A DNA stretch of 33,764 nucleotides from Candidatus Poseidoniales archaeon (lineage in GTDB: Archaea > Thermoplasmatota > Poseidoniia > Poseidoniales > Thalassarchaeaceae), in contig QQRX01000026.1 of assembly GCA_003602595.1 (NCBI GenBank), forward strand, positions 1 through 33,764, given 5' to 3'. Made by a program: the position numbers and the translations under genes. This document shows positions 23,810 through 32,305 of this stretch, piece after piece (position 1 is the stretch's first letter; every line of letters starts with the position of its first letter). The notes beneath the pieces are model-generated. The model made no database searches. It was not told the origin of the DNA and saw only the letters and a program-made list of their open reading frames with translations.

Positions 23810-24310
23810 ATGGCACGTAAATCCAGGAAAATGTTCCGTTCACCGAAACTTGCAAGGCGTCAAGCAAGAAAAAGAAGATCAAAGATTAGCGAACGTAGGA
23901 AAAAAGAATTCCTGTGGAGAGGTTATACACTTGAGGAATTATTGAATCTTCCATTATATCCTCCTATTAATAGTCCAGATTCTGACAGTATCGCAACTCT
24001 TATGCCTTCTCGTGCTAAGCGTTCTTTAGCCAGAGGACTCAGCCCAGAATGTGAAAAACTTCTATTAAAGATAAGAGAAAATAAAGCTCAAAAAACTATT
24101 AGAACACATTGCAGAGGTATGTATGTATTGCCAGAGATGGTTGGAACTACTATTGGAATACATAATGGCCATATGTTTGTCAATGTGGAAATAATACCTG
24201 AGATGATTGGGCATGCATTAGGAGAATTTGCAAGGACAAGAAATTCAGTTACACACACAGGGCCGGGTGTAGGTGCTACCCGTTCATCACAGCACGTTTC
24301 GTTAAAGTGA
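23810..24310 (+). CDS. rps19: Small subunit ribosomal protein uS19 (S19)
   Basis: 166 residues. An archaeal-type N-terminal extension rich in R and K (residues 1-40, ending with [16 protein letters not shown]) precedes the S19 core: [43 protein letters not shown]. It binds the 16S head and the A-site finger. GGAG is placed 12 bases before the ATG, seven bases after the uL2 stop. Confidence 0.97.
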   Translation: MARKSRKMFRSPKLARRQARKRRSKISERRKKEFLWRGYTLEELLNLPLYPPINSPDSDSIATLMPSRAKRSLARGLSPECEKLLLKIRENKAQKTIRTHCRGMYVLPEMVGTTIGIHNGHMFVNVEIIPEMIGHALGEFARTRNSVTHTGPGVGATRSSQHVSLK

Positions 24311-24320
24311 GGTTAATTGT

Positions 24321-24845
24321 ATGAGTAGAGAAGTAGGTAAACCCCAGTCAGGATATACTCAACTTTTAGATGGGTCATATTTAGCAACTGCAAGAGCAGT
24401 TAATATCAATTGCCACCATAAACACTGTTATCACATAGCCAAAGCACTAAGGGGAATGAACGCATCCAATGCACTACTTTATTTGGACGATGTGATTAAC
24501 AAGAAAAAAGCTATTCCATATACCCGCCGTTCAAGAAAAGGACGAGGCGGAAATACCATGGCTGGCCATAGAAAGGGTAAGCTAGGACCAGGTAAATACC
24601 CTAACAAAGCTTCAAAAGAATTTTCTAAATTAATATCAAGTGCAATGGACAATGCTCGCCAAAGATATGATACTATAGATCCGGATGACATGATAATAAC
24701 TCACATTGCTGCACATAGAGGCCAAGTTGCTACCAATTGGCGTCCTAGGGCGCAAGGAAGAGCAACGCCAAGTAATCATTATCAAGTAAATCTAGAAATA
24801 TTCCTAGAATACTTTGGCGATGAAGAAGAAGAGGATGAATTCTGA
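24321..24845 (+). CDS. rpl22: Large subunit ribosomal protein uL22 (L22)
   Basis: 174 residues. ATARAVNINCHHKHCYHIAKALRGM and the beta-hairpin region ITHIAAHRGQVATNWRPRAQGRATP identify it; the hairpin reaches into the exit tunnel. It ends in an acidic tail (GDEEEEDEF). The usual archaeal VNxSPRK motif is changed to NCHHKHC, with two histidines and two cysteines close together, a small oddity. GAGGTTA precedes the start. Confidence 0.96.
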   Translation: MSREVGKPQSGYTQLLDGSYLATARAVNINCHHKHCYHIAKALRGMNASNALLYLDDVINKKKAIPYTRRSRKGRGGNTMAGHRKGKLGPGKYPNKASKEFSKLISSAMDNARQRYDTIDPDDMIITHIAAHRGQVATNWRPRAQGRATPSNHYQVNLEIFLEYFGDEEEEDEF

Positions 24846-24855
24846 GGTGAAATTT

Positions 24856-25551
24856 ATGGGACAAAATACGATTAGGGCATTACTCAATAGAAACGTTGAA
24901 CGCCAATTAGTACGTGAATATCTTCTAAAAGAAACAGAAAAAGCTGGTTTTGGTGGTTTAACATTCAATCGTACTCCAGAAGGGACAAAAGTTACTCTAA
25001 AAGCTGAGCAAGTTGGTAGGGTAATTGGCCGTAGAGGAAAAGTAATTCATGAATTACAAAGAAGACTCCAAGAAGATTTCAATCTTCACGAGCCTCAATT
25101 AGAGGTTGATGAAATAGAAGAATCAAGATTAAATGCCCAAGTCATGGCTAGCAGACTAGCCAGTTCTCTAGAAAGAGGTTGGTTTTTCCGTCGAGCAGGG
25201 CATAGTACTGCTCAGAATATTATGGATGCTGGAGCAAGGGGGTGCTTAGTAATACTCAGTGGTAAAATCACTGGAGCAAGACATAGAGTTGAGAAATTTC
25301 AACAAGGACATATCAAATTCTGCGGTGAAACAGCTTTAGAGTTCATGGATACTGGATTTTCAACAGCAGTAAAGAAACTTGGAACAATAGGTTGTACTGT
25401 TAAGATAATGAGAAAGGGAATCAAACTCCCACATGAGGTTACATTGCTAGAACGCCATGAGGCCGGTTTACCCGCTCTAGAACAAGTCGCAATGATAAAA
25501 GAAAAAGATTCAGATTTACCAGAAAATAATGATTTAAAGGAGGAAGAGTGA
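24856..25551 (+). CDS. rps3: Small subunit ribosomal protein uS3 (S3)
   Basis: 231 residues. An N-terminal type II KH domain with GxxG (GRVIGRRGKVIHELQ) and the C-terminal lobe (SSLERGWFFRRAGHST, ARGCLVILSGKITGARHR, FCGETALEFMDTGF) are clear. It forms part of the mRNA entry channel. ATG 24856, preceded by GAGGTGA just after the uL22 stop, is chosen over an ATG inside the uL22 acidic tail (24814). The last 25 residues are acidic. Confidence 0.97.
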   Translation: MGQNTIRALLNRNVERQLVREYLLKETEKAGFGGLTFNRTPEGTKVTLKAEQVGRVIGRRGKVIHELQRRLQEDFNLHEPQLEVDEIEESRLNAQVMASRLASSLERGWFFRRAGHSTAQNIMDAGARGCLVILSGKITGARHRVEKFQQGHIKFCGETALEFMDTGFSTAVKKLGTIGCTVKIMRKGIKLPHEVTLLERHEAGLPALEQVAMIKEKDSDLPENNDLKEEE

Positions 25552-25553
25552 AG

Positions 25554-25757
25554 ATGTCACATGTAAAATCTAGAGATATAGATTCTATGAACATGGAACA
25601 ACGGGAACGCCGCCTTGTTGAACTCAAAGAAGAATTGTTACAATTACGCTCTCAGCAAGCACTTGGAGGATCTTCAGCAGATTCAGGTGCATACAAACAA
25701 ACTCGTAGGTCTATAGCCCGCCTAATAACAAAAATGAATCAAGGGCAAAAGGAGTAG
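25554..25757 (+). CDS. rpl29: Large subunit ribosomal protein uL29 (L29)
   Basis: 67 residues, two long helices. MEQRERRLVELKEELLQLRSQ and KQTRRSIARLITKMNQ match the family (cf. the bacterial LRxxxARxxT pattern). It sits near the tunnel exit beside uL23. ATG 25554 uses GGAGGAAGAG at the end of uS3; a GTG at 25548 overlapping the uS3 stop is the alternative. Confidence 0.93.
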   Translation: MSHVKSRDIDSMNMEQRERRLVELKEELLQLRSQQALGGSSADSGAYKQTRRSIARLITKMNQGQKE

Positions 25758-25763
25758 AAATAA

Positions 25764-26063
25764 ATGGCAGGTATATGTAATCTATGTGGATTGCCCGATG
25801 AATTATGTATATGTCAAGAAATAGCAAAAGAACAACAGAAAGCAATAATATCAGTAGTTAAGAGGAGGTATGGAAAAATGGTTACTATGATAGAGGGAAT
25901 AGATGATACCGCTATCGATATAAATCAACTCGCTAAGATATTAAAGAGTGCTTGTGCAAGTGGCGGAACAGTCAAAGACCGTACAATTGAATTGCAAGGA
26001 GATCACAAAAAAAGAGCCTCTAAAGTTCTTGAGAATAATGGTTACAGGGTGGAGGTACGTTAA
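25764..26063 (+). CDS. sui1: Translation initiation factor aIF1 (SUI1/eIF1 family)
   Basis: 99 residues. An N-terminal CNLCGLPDELCICQ motif (three or four cysteines, a possible metal knuckle) precedes the SUI1 fold: VKRRYGKMVTMIEGID, then KSACASGGTVKDRTIELQGDH, the classic KxxxGCGGTVKD-type loop. It controls start-codon selection on the small subunit. Its place between uL29 and Rpp29 is the conserved euryarchaeal order. GGAG precedes the ATG. Confidence 0.96.
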   Translation: MAGICNLCGLPDELCICQEIAKEQQKAIISVVKRRYGKMVTMIEGIDDTAIDINQLAKILKSACASGGTVKDRTIELQGDHKKRASKVLENNGYRVEVR

Positions 26064-26324
26064 ATGATGAATGTTATTAATATGCCTTGGATTTCTCGTA
26101 CTTTACACATAACTAATTCATCAGACCCAACTCTAGAGGGAGTAAGTGGATTAATATTGAATGAGACAAAGAAGACAATATTGATAGAATCTAAAGGAAA
26201 AGATTTGTTATTGGCTAAAAATATAATTCATTTTACTCTTGATGATAGTGGTGATGAGATCGATGGTAAATTAGTATCTCAACGTCCTGAGGATAGAATT
26301 AATAAGAAATATAGGAGGAATTGA
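26064..26324 (+). CDS. rnp1: RNase P protein component 1 (Rpp29/POP4)
   Basis: 86 residues. An Sm-like beta-barrel is visible: GVSGLILNETKKTILIES, KNIIHFTL, then the signature EIDGKLVSQRPEDRINKKYR. It is a protein subunit of RNase P, which trims the 5' ends of tRNA precursors. It begins one base after the SUI1 stop (TAAATG), with GGAGGTACG as ribosome-binding site. The second ATG, three bases on, is equally possible. Confidence 0.95.
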   Translation: MMNVINMPWISRTLHITNSSDPTLEGVSGLILNETKKTILIESKGKDLLLAKNIIHFTLDDSGDEIDGKLVSQRPEDRINKKYRRN

Positions 26325-26325
26325 T

Positions 26326-26667
26326 ATGCCAGAAATTAGAGATATTGGAGTAGATGTAAAACCTCCTAAAGGAGAATGGGATGGAAATATGAATTGCCCA
26401 TTCTATGGAAATTTAAGAGTAAGGGGGCAAATAATTGAAGGAATAGTTTCTACTTCCTCTATGACCGATGCAATTGTTGTTGAGAGGAGGATGGAGAGAT
26501 ACATGAAAAAGTATGAGCGTTATGAAAAACGCACACGTCGTTATTCGGCTCATCTTCCTTCATGTATCGGAGATTTGAATCCTGGCGACAAAGTTCGTAT
26601 AATGGAGTGCAGACCATTATCAAAAACTATCAAATTCTGCGTTATTGAGTCGGAGGAGAGTAAATGA
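26326..26667 (+). CDS. rps17: Small subunit ribosomal protein uS17 (S17)
   Basis: 113 residues, OB-fold. CPFYGNLRVRGQIIEGIVSTSSM, VVERRMERYMKKYERYEKRTRRYSAHLP and GDKVRIMECRPLSKTIKF are diagnostic of the archaeal/eukaryotic type. It binds 16S rRNA early in assembly. GGAGGAATTGAT precedes the start; its stop overlaps the uL14 start (ATGA). Confidence 0.97.
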   Translation: MPEIRDIGVDVKPPKGEWDGNMNCPFYGNLRVRGQIIEGIVSTSSMTDAIVVERRMERYMKKYERYEKRTRRYSAHLPSCIGDLNPGDKVRIMECRPLSKTIKFCVIESEESK

Positions 26668-27062
26668 AAGGAATAGCAGGAAAAGTAACTGCTGGTTTGC
26701 CAACACAAGCTAAGTTAGATTGTGCAGATAATACTGGAGCCAAAATCGTTCAAGTAATCAATGTTCCAAAAAAGGGTGGCGTAGCAAGAAGATATCCTGC
26801 TGCAGGTGTTGGCGATATGATACGTGTTACCGTTCGCAGAGGAACTCCCGAGACACGAAGGCAAATATTTACAGCAGTTATTATTAGACAGACAAGGCCA
26901 TTTAGAAGAGTTGATGGTACATGGGTGCGCTTTGAAGATAATGCATGCGTACTAACTAACGAAAGAGGCGATATCCAAGGTTCAGATATCAAAGGACCTG
27001 TCAGTCGCGAAGCAGCTGAAAGATGGCCAAGAATAGCCGCAACTGCGAAGCAAATTGTATGA
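26664..27062 (+). CDS. rpl14: Large subunit ribosomal protein uL14 (L14)
   Basis: 132 residues, normal. LDCADNTGAKIVQVINVPKKGG, GDMIRVTVRRGTPETRRQ and VRFEDNACVLTNERGDIQGSDIKGPVSREAAERWPRIAATA are standard. It sits at the subunit interface near the factor site. Overlaps uS17 by four bases. Confidence 0.98.
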   Translation: MKGIAGKVTAGLPTQAKLDCADNTGAKIVQVINVPKKGGVARRYPAAGVGDMIRVTVRRGTPETRRQIFTAVIIRQTRPFRRVDGTWVRFEDNACVLTNERGDIQGSDIKGPVSREAAERWPRIAATAKQIV

Positions 27063-27073
27063 GGTGTAAATAT

Positions 27074-27514
27074 ATGGTAAGTAAAAAACCCGGAAAACAA
27101 CGCCAAGAGCAGAGGAAATCTCCACTCCACATAAAGCGGAAAAGAATGAGGGCTAGATTAGTTTCAGATGATCCAGATCTCATATATGTCCGTACCGTTA
27201 CGGTCCGTGTAGGCGATGAAGTAGAAGTTTTAAGAGGAGATTTCAGTCACCCAAATAGCGTAAAAAGTGAATCAAGAGGTAAAAGACTTGGACAAGCTAG
27301 AGGCAGAGCAGGTGTCAAGTCTAAAATAGTAGGAATAGATTCGAAAAATGATCGCGTTTTCATCGAAGGACTCACACAAAATACCGCAGATGGTAAAGAA
27401 GAAGCAGTTCCAATACGCCCTTCTAATATAATAGTCACAAAGTTGTATGAAGGTGACCCATTAAGAATCAAAAGAATCACAGAAAGATCATCTCCAGGAG
27501 GTTCAGTAGAATGA
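27074..27514 (+). CDS. rpl24: Large subunit ribosomal protein uL24 (L24)
   Basis: 146 residues. The archaeal N-terminus SKKPGKQRQEQRKSPLHIKRKRM, a KOW motif (VRVGDEVEVLRGDF) and a C-terminal extension are visible. It starts 23S folding. ATG 27074 is taken because GAGGTGTAA (27061-27069) sits right before it; an earlier ATG at 27023 lies inside uL14. Between residues 65 and 85 the usual KOW partner segment is replaced by an R/G-rich stretch (SRGKRLGQARGRAGVKS). Confidence 0.95.
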   Translation: MVSKKPGKQRQEQRKSPLHIKRKRMRARLVSDDPDLIYVRTVTVRVGDEVEVLRGDFSHPNSVKSESRGKRLGQARGRAGVKSKIVGIDSKNDRVFIEGLTQNTADGKEEAVPIRPSNIIVTKLYEGDPLRIKRITERSSPGGSVE

Positions 27515-28209
27515 GTAGTAGTCATATAAAGAGACTAATGATGCCCAGAAGTTGGCCTTTGCCAAGAAAAACAAGTGTATGGGTGCAAAAACCAAATCCC
27601 TGCGGTCATAGTTTAGAAAACTGCATGCCTATGACTCTTATTCTTCGTGATATCATGGGTCTTGCCCATACAAAAAGAGAAGCAAAAAGAATATTGCATT
27701 CACGGAAAATTATGGTCGATGGTAAAATAGAAACAGATCCTGGTAGAGGAGTAGGATTGATGGATGTTTTAACCATAGGGGATGATAATTATCGATGTAT
27801 TTTAGATACAAATGGTAAACTCCGATATAGGCCAATAACTAAAAAATCTGCGGATTCAAAAATATGTAGAATAACAGGTAAGTCTACCATAAAAGGAGGA
27901 ATAACTCAATTACATCTACATGATGGTCGCAACATATTATTGGAATCTGATTCTGTCTACAAGACTGGAGACTCAATAGTAATTTCTCTTCCGGATCAGA
28001 AAATCAAAAGCCACCTACCAATCAAAGAAGGTGCTTTGGCATATCTCACTGGCGGAAGTCACATCGGAGAAACAGCCCAAGTTCGTGAAACAATTGTAAA
28101 ACGTTCTTCTAAAGCAAATGAGACAATTTTTGACGATTTTGGCACAGTTTCTGAATATGTTTTCGTCATAGGGAAAGAAAAAGATCTACCACTGGAGGAT
28201 GAAAAATGA
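27511..28209 (+). CDS. rps4e: Small subunit ribosomal protein eS4 (S4e)
   Basis: 232 residues. HIKRLMMPRSWPLPRKTSVWV, then an S4 RNA-binding domain (AHTKREAKRILHSRKIMVDGK, GLMDVLTI) and a C-terminal KOW-like domain (KEGALAYLTGGSHIGETAQV). Found only in archaea and eukaryotes. Overlaps uL24 by four bases; GGAGG lies 11 bases upstream. Confidence 0.97.
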   Translation: MSSSHIKRLMMPRSWPLPRKTSVWVQKPNPCGHSLENCMPMTLILRDIMGLAHTKREAKRILHSRKIMVDGKIETDPGRGVGLMDVLTIGDDNYRCILDTNGKLRYRPITKKSADSKICRITGKSTIKGGITQLHLHDGRNILLESDSVYKTGDSIVISLPDQKIKSHLPIKEGALAYLTGGSHIGETAQVRETIVKRSSKANETIFDDFGTVSEYVFVIGKEKDLPLEDEK

Positions 28210-28733
28210 GTCAATCTACAAACCCAATGCAACAGCCTCGTGCAACAAAGGTTACTGTAAATATAGGCGTGGGAGAGGCCGGACAAAGGTTACAACTGGC
28301 CGAACAAGTTTTAGAAATCCTTACTGGACTTAAACCTGTCAGGACTCTTTCCACTCAAACCAATAGAGATTTAGGTACACGTGAAGGGGCGCCTATTGGT
28401 TGTAAGGTAACTATAAGAGGTGAACAAAAAATAGACTCATTTTTGAAAGATGCTTTTTGGGTCAGAGAAAATACTCTACCATCATACAACTTTGATAATC
28501 AAGGTAATTTATCATTTGGAATATCTGATTATACTGACTTTCCTAATCAAAAATATGACCCAGAAATAGGTATTTTTGGAATGGACATAAATGTACTATT
28601 GGAAAGGCCCGGGCATCGTATTAAACATCGACGCAGGCGTAGTTCAAAGGTTTCAACTAAACATCGTGTTTATCGTGAGGAATCGAAATTATGGTTTCAA
28701 GAACGTTTTGGGATAAATATAGTGGAGGAGTGA
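28206..28733 (+). CDS. rpl5: Large subunit ribosomal protein uL5 (L5)
   Basis: 175 residues. [55 protein letters not shown] and [24 protein letters not shown] define it. It binds 5S rRNA with uL18. Overlaps eS4 by four bases with GGAGG before the ATG. Confidence 0.98.
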   Translation: MSQSTNPMQQPRATKVTVNIGVGEAGQRLQLAEQVLEILTGLKPVRTLSTQTNRDLGTREGAPIGCKVTIRGEQKIDSFLKDAFWVRENTLPSYNFDNQGNLSFGISDYTDFPNQKYDPEIGIFGMDINVLLERPGHRIKHRRRRSSKVSTKHRVYREESKLWFQERFGINIVEE

Positions 28734-28738
28734 TTGTT

Positions 28739-28891
28739 ATGGCAAGAGATCACGGAGAAGAAATAGGTAGGACGATTGGCTGCCGTAGATGTGGCCGTAG
28801 AAGGGGCCTGATACGAAGACATGGACTACATCTATGCCGACAATGTTTCCGAGATGTAGCTACAGATATAGGATTCAAGAAATATTCATGA
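28739..28891 (+). CDS. rps14: Small subunit ribosomal protein uS14, zinc type
   Basis: 50 residues. A zinc ribbon with CRRC at about residues 15-18 and CRQC at about 33-36, plus the [19 protein letters not shown] core, marks the zinc-binding form. It sits in the 16S head. ATG 28739 follows GGAGGAGTGATT, which contains the uL5 stop. Confidence 0.97.
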   Translation: MARDHGEEIGRTIGCRRCGRRRGLIRRHGLHLCRQCFRDVATDIGFKKYS

Positions 28892-28903
28892 GGTGATAAA
28901 AAG

Positions 28904-29293
28904 ATGCAATTTGACCCCCTAAGTGACGCTTTTACACGTATATATAATGCTGAGCAAGCAGGACACTATGAAGTGTCTGTTAAACCAGCAAGTAAACTTC
29001 TAGGTAGCATGCTATCTATTATGCAAACATCTGGATATATTGGAGAATATGAAAAAATAGAAAATGGTCGCGGAGGCGGTTTTAGAATAGAATTAATAGG
29101 TGCAATAAACAGATGTGGAGTTATTAAACCAAGATATTCGGTTCAAAGACTTGACTACGATAAGTGGGAGTCAAGATATCTCCCCGCCCGTGATTTTGGT
29201 CTTTTAATTTTGACAACTAATCAGGGAATTATGAATCATTATGATGCAAAGAAGGAGAGAGTAGGCGGTCGGTTGCTTGCATATATTTTCTAG
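28904..29293 (+). CDS. rps8: Small subunit ribosomal protein uS8 (S8)
   Basis: 129 residues, normal for archaea. DPLSDAFTRIYNAEQAG, VKPASKLLGSMLSIMQTSGYIGEYE and the C-terminal YLPARDFGLLILTTNQGIMNHYDAKKE identify it. It binds helix 21 of 16S rRNA. In bacteria S8 represses the spc operon. GAGGTGAT precedes the ATG by ten bases. Confidence 0.98.
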   Translation: MQFDPLSDAFTRIYNAEQAGHYEVSVKPASKLLGSMLSIMQTSGYIGEYEKIENGRGGGFRIELIGAINRCGVIKPRYSVQRLDYDKWESRYLPARDFGLLILTTNQGIMNHYDAKKERVGGRLLAYIF

Positions 29294-29304
29294 GGGGATT
29301 AAGT

Positions 29305-29856
29305 ATGGTAAAAGTAGATCACATAGCACATGATATTGAACTCCCAGAAGGAGTTACTGCAACAGTTTCAGGAACGGTTTTGAGAGTAACAAAAGGCAGT
29401 AATTCAATAGAAAGAGATTTTATTCATCCCAAAATAGAAGTTAGACATTCTGAGGATAAAATAACAGTATTTTGTAACCTACCCCGTAGAATTGAGAAGG
29501 CATTAGCCGGGACATGGGCTGCACACATTTCTAACATGATTTTCGGTGTTGATACAGGCTTCGAATATCATTTAAAAGCAGTATATAGTCATTTTCCTAT
29601 GACTCTAAAAGTCCAAGGAAATGAAATGACTGTTACCAATTTGTTTGGAGAAAAAGTCCCTAGGGTAGCAAAGTTACCTTGGACTCCTGCTGAGGTTGAA
29701 GTTAAAGTAATGAATAAAACTGATGTCATTGTAAAAGGAATAGATAAAGAAAAAGTCGGCCAAACAGCAGCAAACATAGAACGCTCATGCAGAATAAGAA
29801 ATAGAGATAGAAGAGTTTTCCAAGATGGAATATATATAACTTCAAAGGGCGTATGA
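29305..29856 (+). CDS. rpl6: Large subunit ribosomal protein uL6 (L6)
   Basis: 183 residues with two repeated L6 folds. ELPEGVTATVSGTVLRVTKGS, AAHISNMIFGVDTGFEYHLKAVYSHFPM and VIVKGIDKEKVGQTAANIE are diagnostic. It lies near the GTPase-factor site. GGGGGATTA precedes the ATG. Confidence 0.98.
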   Translation: MVKVDHIAHDIELPEGVTATVSGTVLRVTKGSNSIERDFIHPKIEVRHSEDKITVFCNLPRRIEKALAGTWAAHISNMIFGVDTGFEYHLKAVYSHFPMTLKVQGNEMTVTNLFGEKVPRVAKLPWTPAEVEVKVMNKTDVIVKGIDKEKVGQTAANIERSCRIRNRDRRVFQDGIYITSKGV

Positions 29857-29869
29857 AGGAGGAATGTGA

Positions 29870-30553
29870 ATGGAATACGATAAAATGACTGTTGCACAAT
29901 TAAAAGATTTACTCCGTGAAAATGATTTACCAGTTTCAGGAAAAAAAACAGAATTAATTGAACGTTTATCTTCAATTTCTTCCGAAAAAGAAATTCCAAA
30001 AGAAGAATTAGCTGAGGAAGAAATTACTGATACAGAAGAAGCCTCTAGTTCAGAGGAATCTTATTCTGAAGACTTTTTTGAAGAGGACGAGGATTTTTAT
30101 GATGACTTTGGAGGGATACATACTGCTAGGCAGAAACCAATCTTGGATGAGGAAACAAAAACTATGCTAAAGTTTAGAGCTGCCCAGAAAAAGAAACAAC
30201 CAGCATTCCGTAGGCAAGAATGGTTTAGGTACAAACGATTATCTCATTCTGGTTGGAGAAAACCAAAAGGTTACCAATCAAAACAAAGACTGAACATGAA
30301 ATATCGCACTCCTATGGCGAGAATAGGGTTTGGTAAGATATCTGCTGTAAGGGGTCTACATTCTTCCGGATTTGAAGAAGTTCTAATACATAAAATTGAA
30401 GATTTAGAATCACTAAATCCAGAGAAACAAGCTATAAGAATAGGTTCTTCTGTAGGAAATAGAAAGCGTTTATCAATCCACGATCGCGCTGATGATTTGG
30501 GGCTAAGGGTTCTCAATCGCCGCAGAATTGATCGTAAGGGGGACTTACAATGA
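29870..30553 (+). CDS. rpl32e: Large subunit ribosomal protein eL32 (L32e) with N-terminal SAP domain
   Basis: 227 residues, against about 130 for a plain eL32. Residues 6-35 (MTVAQLKDLLRENDL, then PVSGKKTELIERL) match the SAP helix-extended-helix consensus, a DNA- or RNA-binding fold. Residues about 40-80 are an acidic linker of E, D and S. The eL32 core starts near 95: FRRQEWFRYKRLSHSGWRKPKGYQSKQRL, YRTPMARIGFG, VRGLHSSGFEEVLIHKIEDLE. eL32 is an archaeal/eukaryotic large-subunit protein. In haloarchaea the same position carries a different, helix-hairpin-helix, extension. GGAGG precedes ATG 29870; the stop overlaps eL19. Confidence 0.95.
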   Translation: MEYDKMTVAQLKDLLRENDLPVSGKKTELIERLSSISSEKEIPKEELAEEEITDTEEASSSEESYSEDFFEEDEDFYDDFGGIHTARQKPILDEETKTMLKFRAAQKKKQPAFRRQEWFRYKRLSHSGWRKPKGYQSKQRLNMKYRTPMARIGFGKISAVRGLHSSGFEEVLIHKIEDLESLNPEKQAIRIGSSVGNRKRLSIHDRADDLGLRVLNRRRIDRKGDLQ

Positions 30554-31026
30554 TAATCACTAATCAGAAGAGAATGGCCGCACAAATTCTTTCAAAGAAA
30601 GAAGGCCGAGAAGTTGGAATCCACAGAGTGTGGATTCATCCCGATTATTTGGAAGAAGTTACTAGTGCAGTACAAAAAGATGACGTCCGACAACTTATTG
30701 ATGAAGGAATAATTAAAGCAAAACCAATTATTGGAATTAGTCGTTCTAGAGCACGAAAAGCAGCTATACAGAAATCTAAAGGACGACGTAAGGGACATGG
30801 TTCTAGAAAAGGTACATTCAACTCAAGAGCGCCTAAAAAGGAGCGCTGGATGAGAATTATTAGATCTCAAAGAAAGGTTCTGAAGGAATTTAGAAATGAC
30901 GAAACATTAACGCCCTCAAAATATAGATATTATTATCGTAAGGCAAAGGGTGGTTCATATCGTTCTGTTGCCGATATGAAGAGAAATATGGAAATAGATG
31001 GGATTTCATTTGGAGGTGAAAATTAA
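30550..31026 (+). CDS. rpl19e: Large subunit ribosomal protein eL19 (L19e)
   Basis: 158 residues. NQKRMAAQILSKKEG, HRVWIHPDYLEEV, LIDEGIIKAKPIIGISRSRARK and GRRKGHGSRKGT are standard. It contacts both subunits by a long C-terminal helix. Overlaps eL32 by four bases (ATGA); a GGGGG purine run precedes the start. Starting at 30550 gives the usual short N-terminus. Confidence 0.97.
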   Translation: MIITNQKRMAAQILSKKEGREVGIHRVWIHPDYLEEVTSAVQKDDVRQLIDEGIIKAKPIIGISRSRARKAAIQKSKGRRKGHGSRKGTFNSRAPKKERWMRIIRSQRKVLKEFRNDETLTPSKYRYYYRKAKGGSYRSVADMKRNMEIDGISFGGEN

Positions 31027-31541
31027 TGGCACATGGTAAGAATCAAAGACTGCGATTTAAGAGACGTCGCAATGGTCAAACAGATTATAGAAGAAGAATG
31101 AAATTACTTCGAGGAGGCAACCTAAGAGCAGTAGTTCGAGTATCTAATACCCAAGTAATTTGCCAGTTAGTTGAATTCGGAATGGAAGGTGACAAAATAC
31201 TAGACTCAATTTCTGGTCAAACTCTCGTTGATAATTACAAATGGCCCAGTGACGCCTCTAGAAAATCTATTCCTGCTTCATACTTAGTAGGTTTTTCACT
31301 TGGAAAGAGAGCGGTTGATGCTGGACATAAGGAAGCAATATTAGACATCGGACTAGCTGCTTCATCTACAGGGAATAGGGTTTTTGCAGCATTAAAAGGT
31401 ATGATTGATGCCGGTTTAGAACTACCACATGGCGAATCAGTACTACCCAGTGATGATAGGATAAATGGAGTCCACATAAATGATAATATTGCTAAATCAG
31501 TAGCAACTACAAAGAAAGCAATAGAGGGGGCAAAGAAATGA
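31026..31541 (+). CDS. rpl18: Large subunit ribosomal protein uL18 (L18)
   Basis: 171 residues. RFKRRRNGQTDYRRRMKLLRGG at the N-terminus, VVRVSNTQVICQLVEF and LDIGLAASSTGNRVFAALKGMIDAGL match archaeal L18, the main 5S rRNA binder. It overlaps the eL19 stop by one base (TAATG) and has GGAGGTGA upstream. Confidence 0.97.
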   Translation: MAHGKNQRLRFKRRRNGQTDYRRRMKLLRGGNLRAVVRVSNTQVICQLVEFGMEGDKILDSISGQTLVDNYKWPSDASRKSIPASYLVGFSLGKRAVDAGHKEAILDIGLAASSTGNRVFAALKGMIDAGLELPHGESVLPSDDRINGVHINDNIAKSVATTKKAIEGAKK

Positions 31542-32305
31542 GTGAAGAAAATGAAGTCCCCGAGGAAGAAAACGTAACATTAGCACCAGGTTTGTCTATG
31601 GCCTTATATCCTTCAGAATCAGAAGAACCTGTAAGACGTAGAGGACCAGATCCATTGGCCGGACTTAGGATGTGGGAGCCTAGAACTAGACTTGGAAGGA
31701 TGGTTAGGGAAGGAAAGATTTTGACTTATGAAGAAGCATTGGAGACGGGTTACCCAATAAGAGAAGTAGAGGTAGTTGATGCTTTACTTCCGGATCTCAC
31801 TGATGATGTTCTGGGAGTGAACATGATACAGAGAATGACAGACTCTGGACGCCGTGTTAGATTCAACGTGTTATGCGTTGTTGGCAATGGAGATGGATAT
31901 GTCGGATTAGCCGTTTGTAAAGGAAAAGAAGTTTCTAGTACTATCAAGAAAGCAATAGATAGTGCAAAATTAAATCTAATACCTGTTATGAGAGGCAATG
32001 GTTCGTGGGAATCATCTGAAGGACCTGGAAACAGTGTTCCGTTCAAGGTAACAGGTAGGTCAGGATCTACTAGAATTACACTATTACCTGCACCATCTGG
32101 AAAAGGTTTAGTCATAGGAGATTATGGAAGACGTGTACTAACTCTTGCGGGAATAACCGATGTTTGGTCTCGTTCTAAGGGCCAAACACGTTCTACTATC
32201 AATTTCGCGAAGGCTACTTTTAATGCTTTAGTAGAATTAAATAAAACACGTATCCATGATTCTGATCGTGATCGTTTACATATGAAGTCAGGGAGGGAAC
32301 TTTGA
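31538..32305 (+). CDS. rps5: Small subunit ribosomal protein uS5 (S5)
   Basis: 255 residues, longer than most because of an acidic N-terminus of about 40 residues (EENEVPEEENVTLAPG). The core follows: WEPRTRLGRMVREGKI, RRVRFNVLCVVGNGDGYVGLAVCKGKE, and the second domain with GRSGSTRITLLPAPSGKGLVIGDYGRRVLTLAGI. It guards decoding accuracy at the mRNA entry. Overlaps uL18 by four bases. Confidence 0.97.
   Translation: MSEENEVPEEENVTLAPGLSMALYPSESEEPVRRRGPDPLAGLRMWEPRTRLGRMVREGKILTYEEALETGYPIREVEVVDALLPDLTDDVLGVNMIQRMTDSGRRVRFNVLCVVGNGDGYVGLAVCKGKEVSSTIKKAIDSAKLNLIPVMRGNGSWESSEGPGNSVPFKVTGRSGSTRITLLPAPSGKGLVIGDYGRRVLTLAGITDVWSRSKGQTRSTINFAKATFNALVELNKTRIHDSDRDRLHMKSGREL

Noticed and set aside
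26750-27130. Minus-strand frame of 126 residues opposite uL14/uL24
   Set aside because: Antisense shadow of two clearly conserved ribosomal genes.
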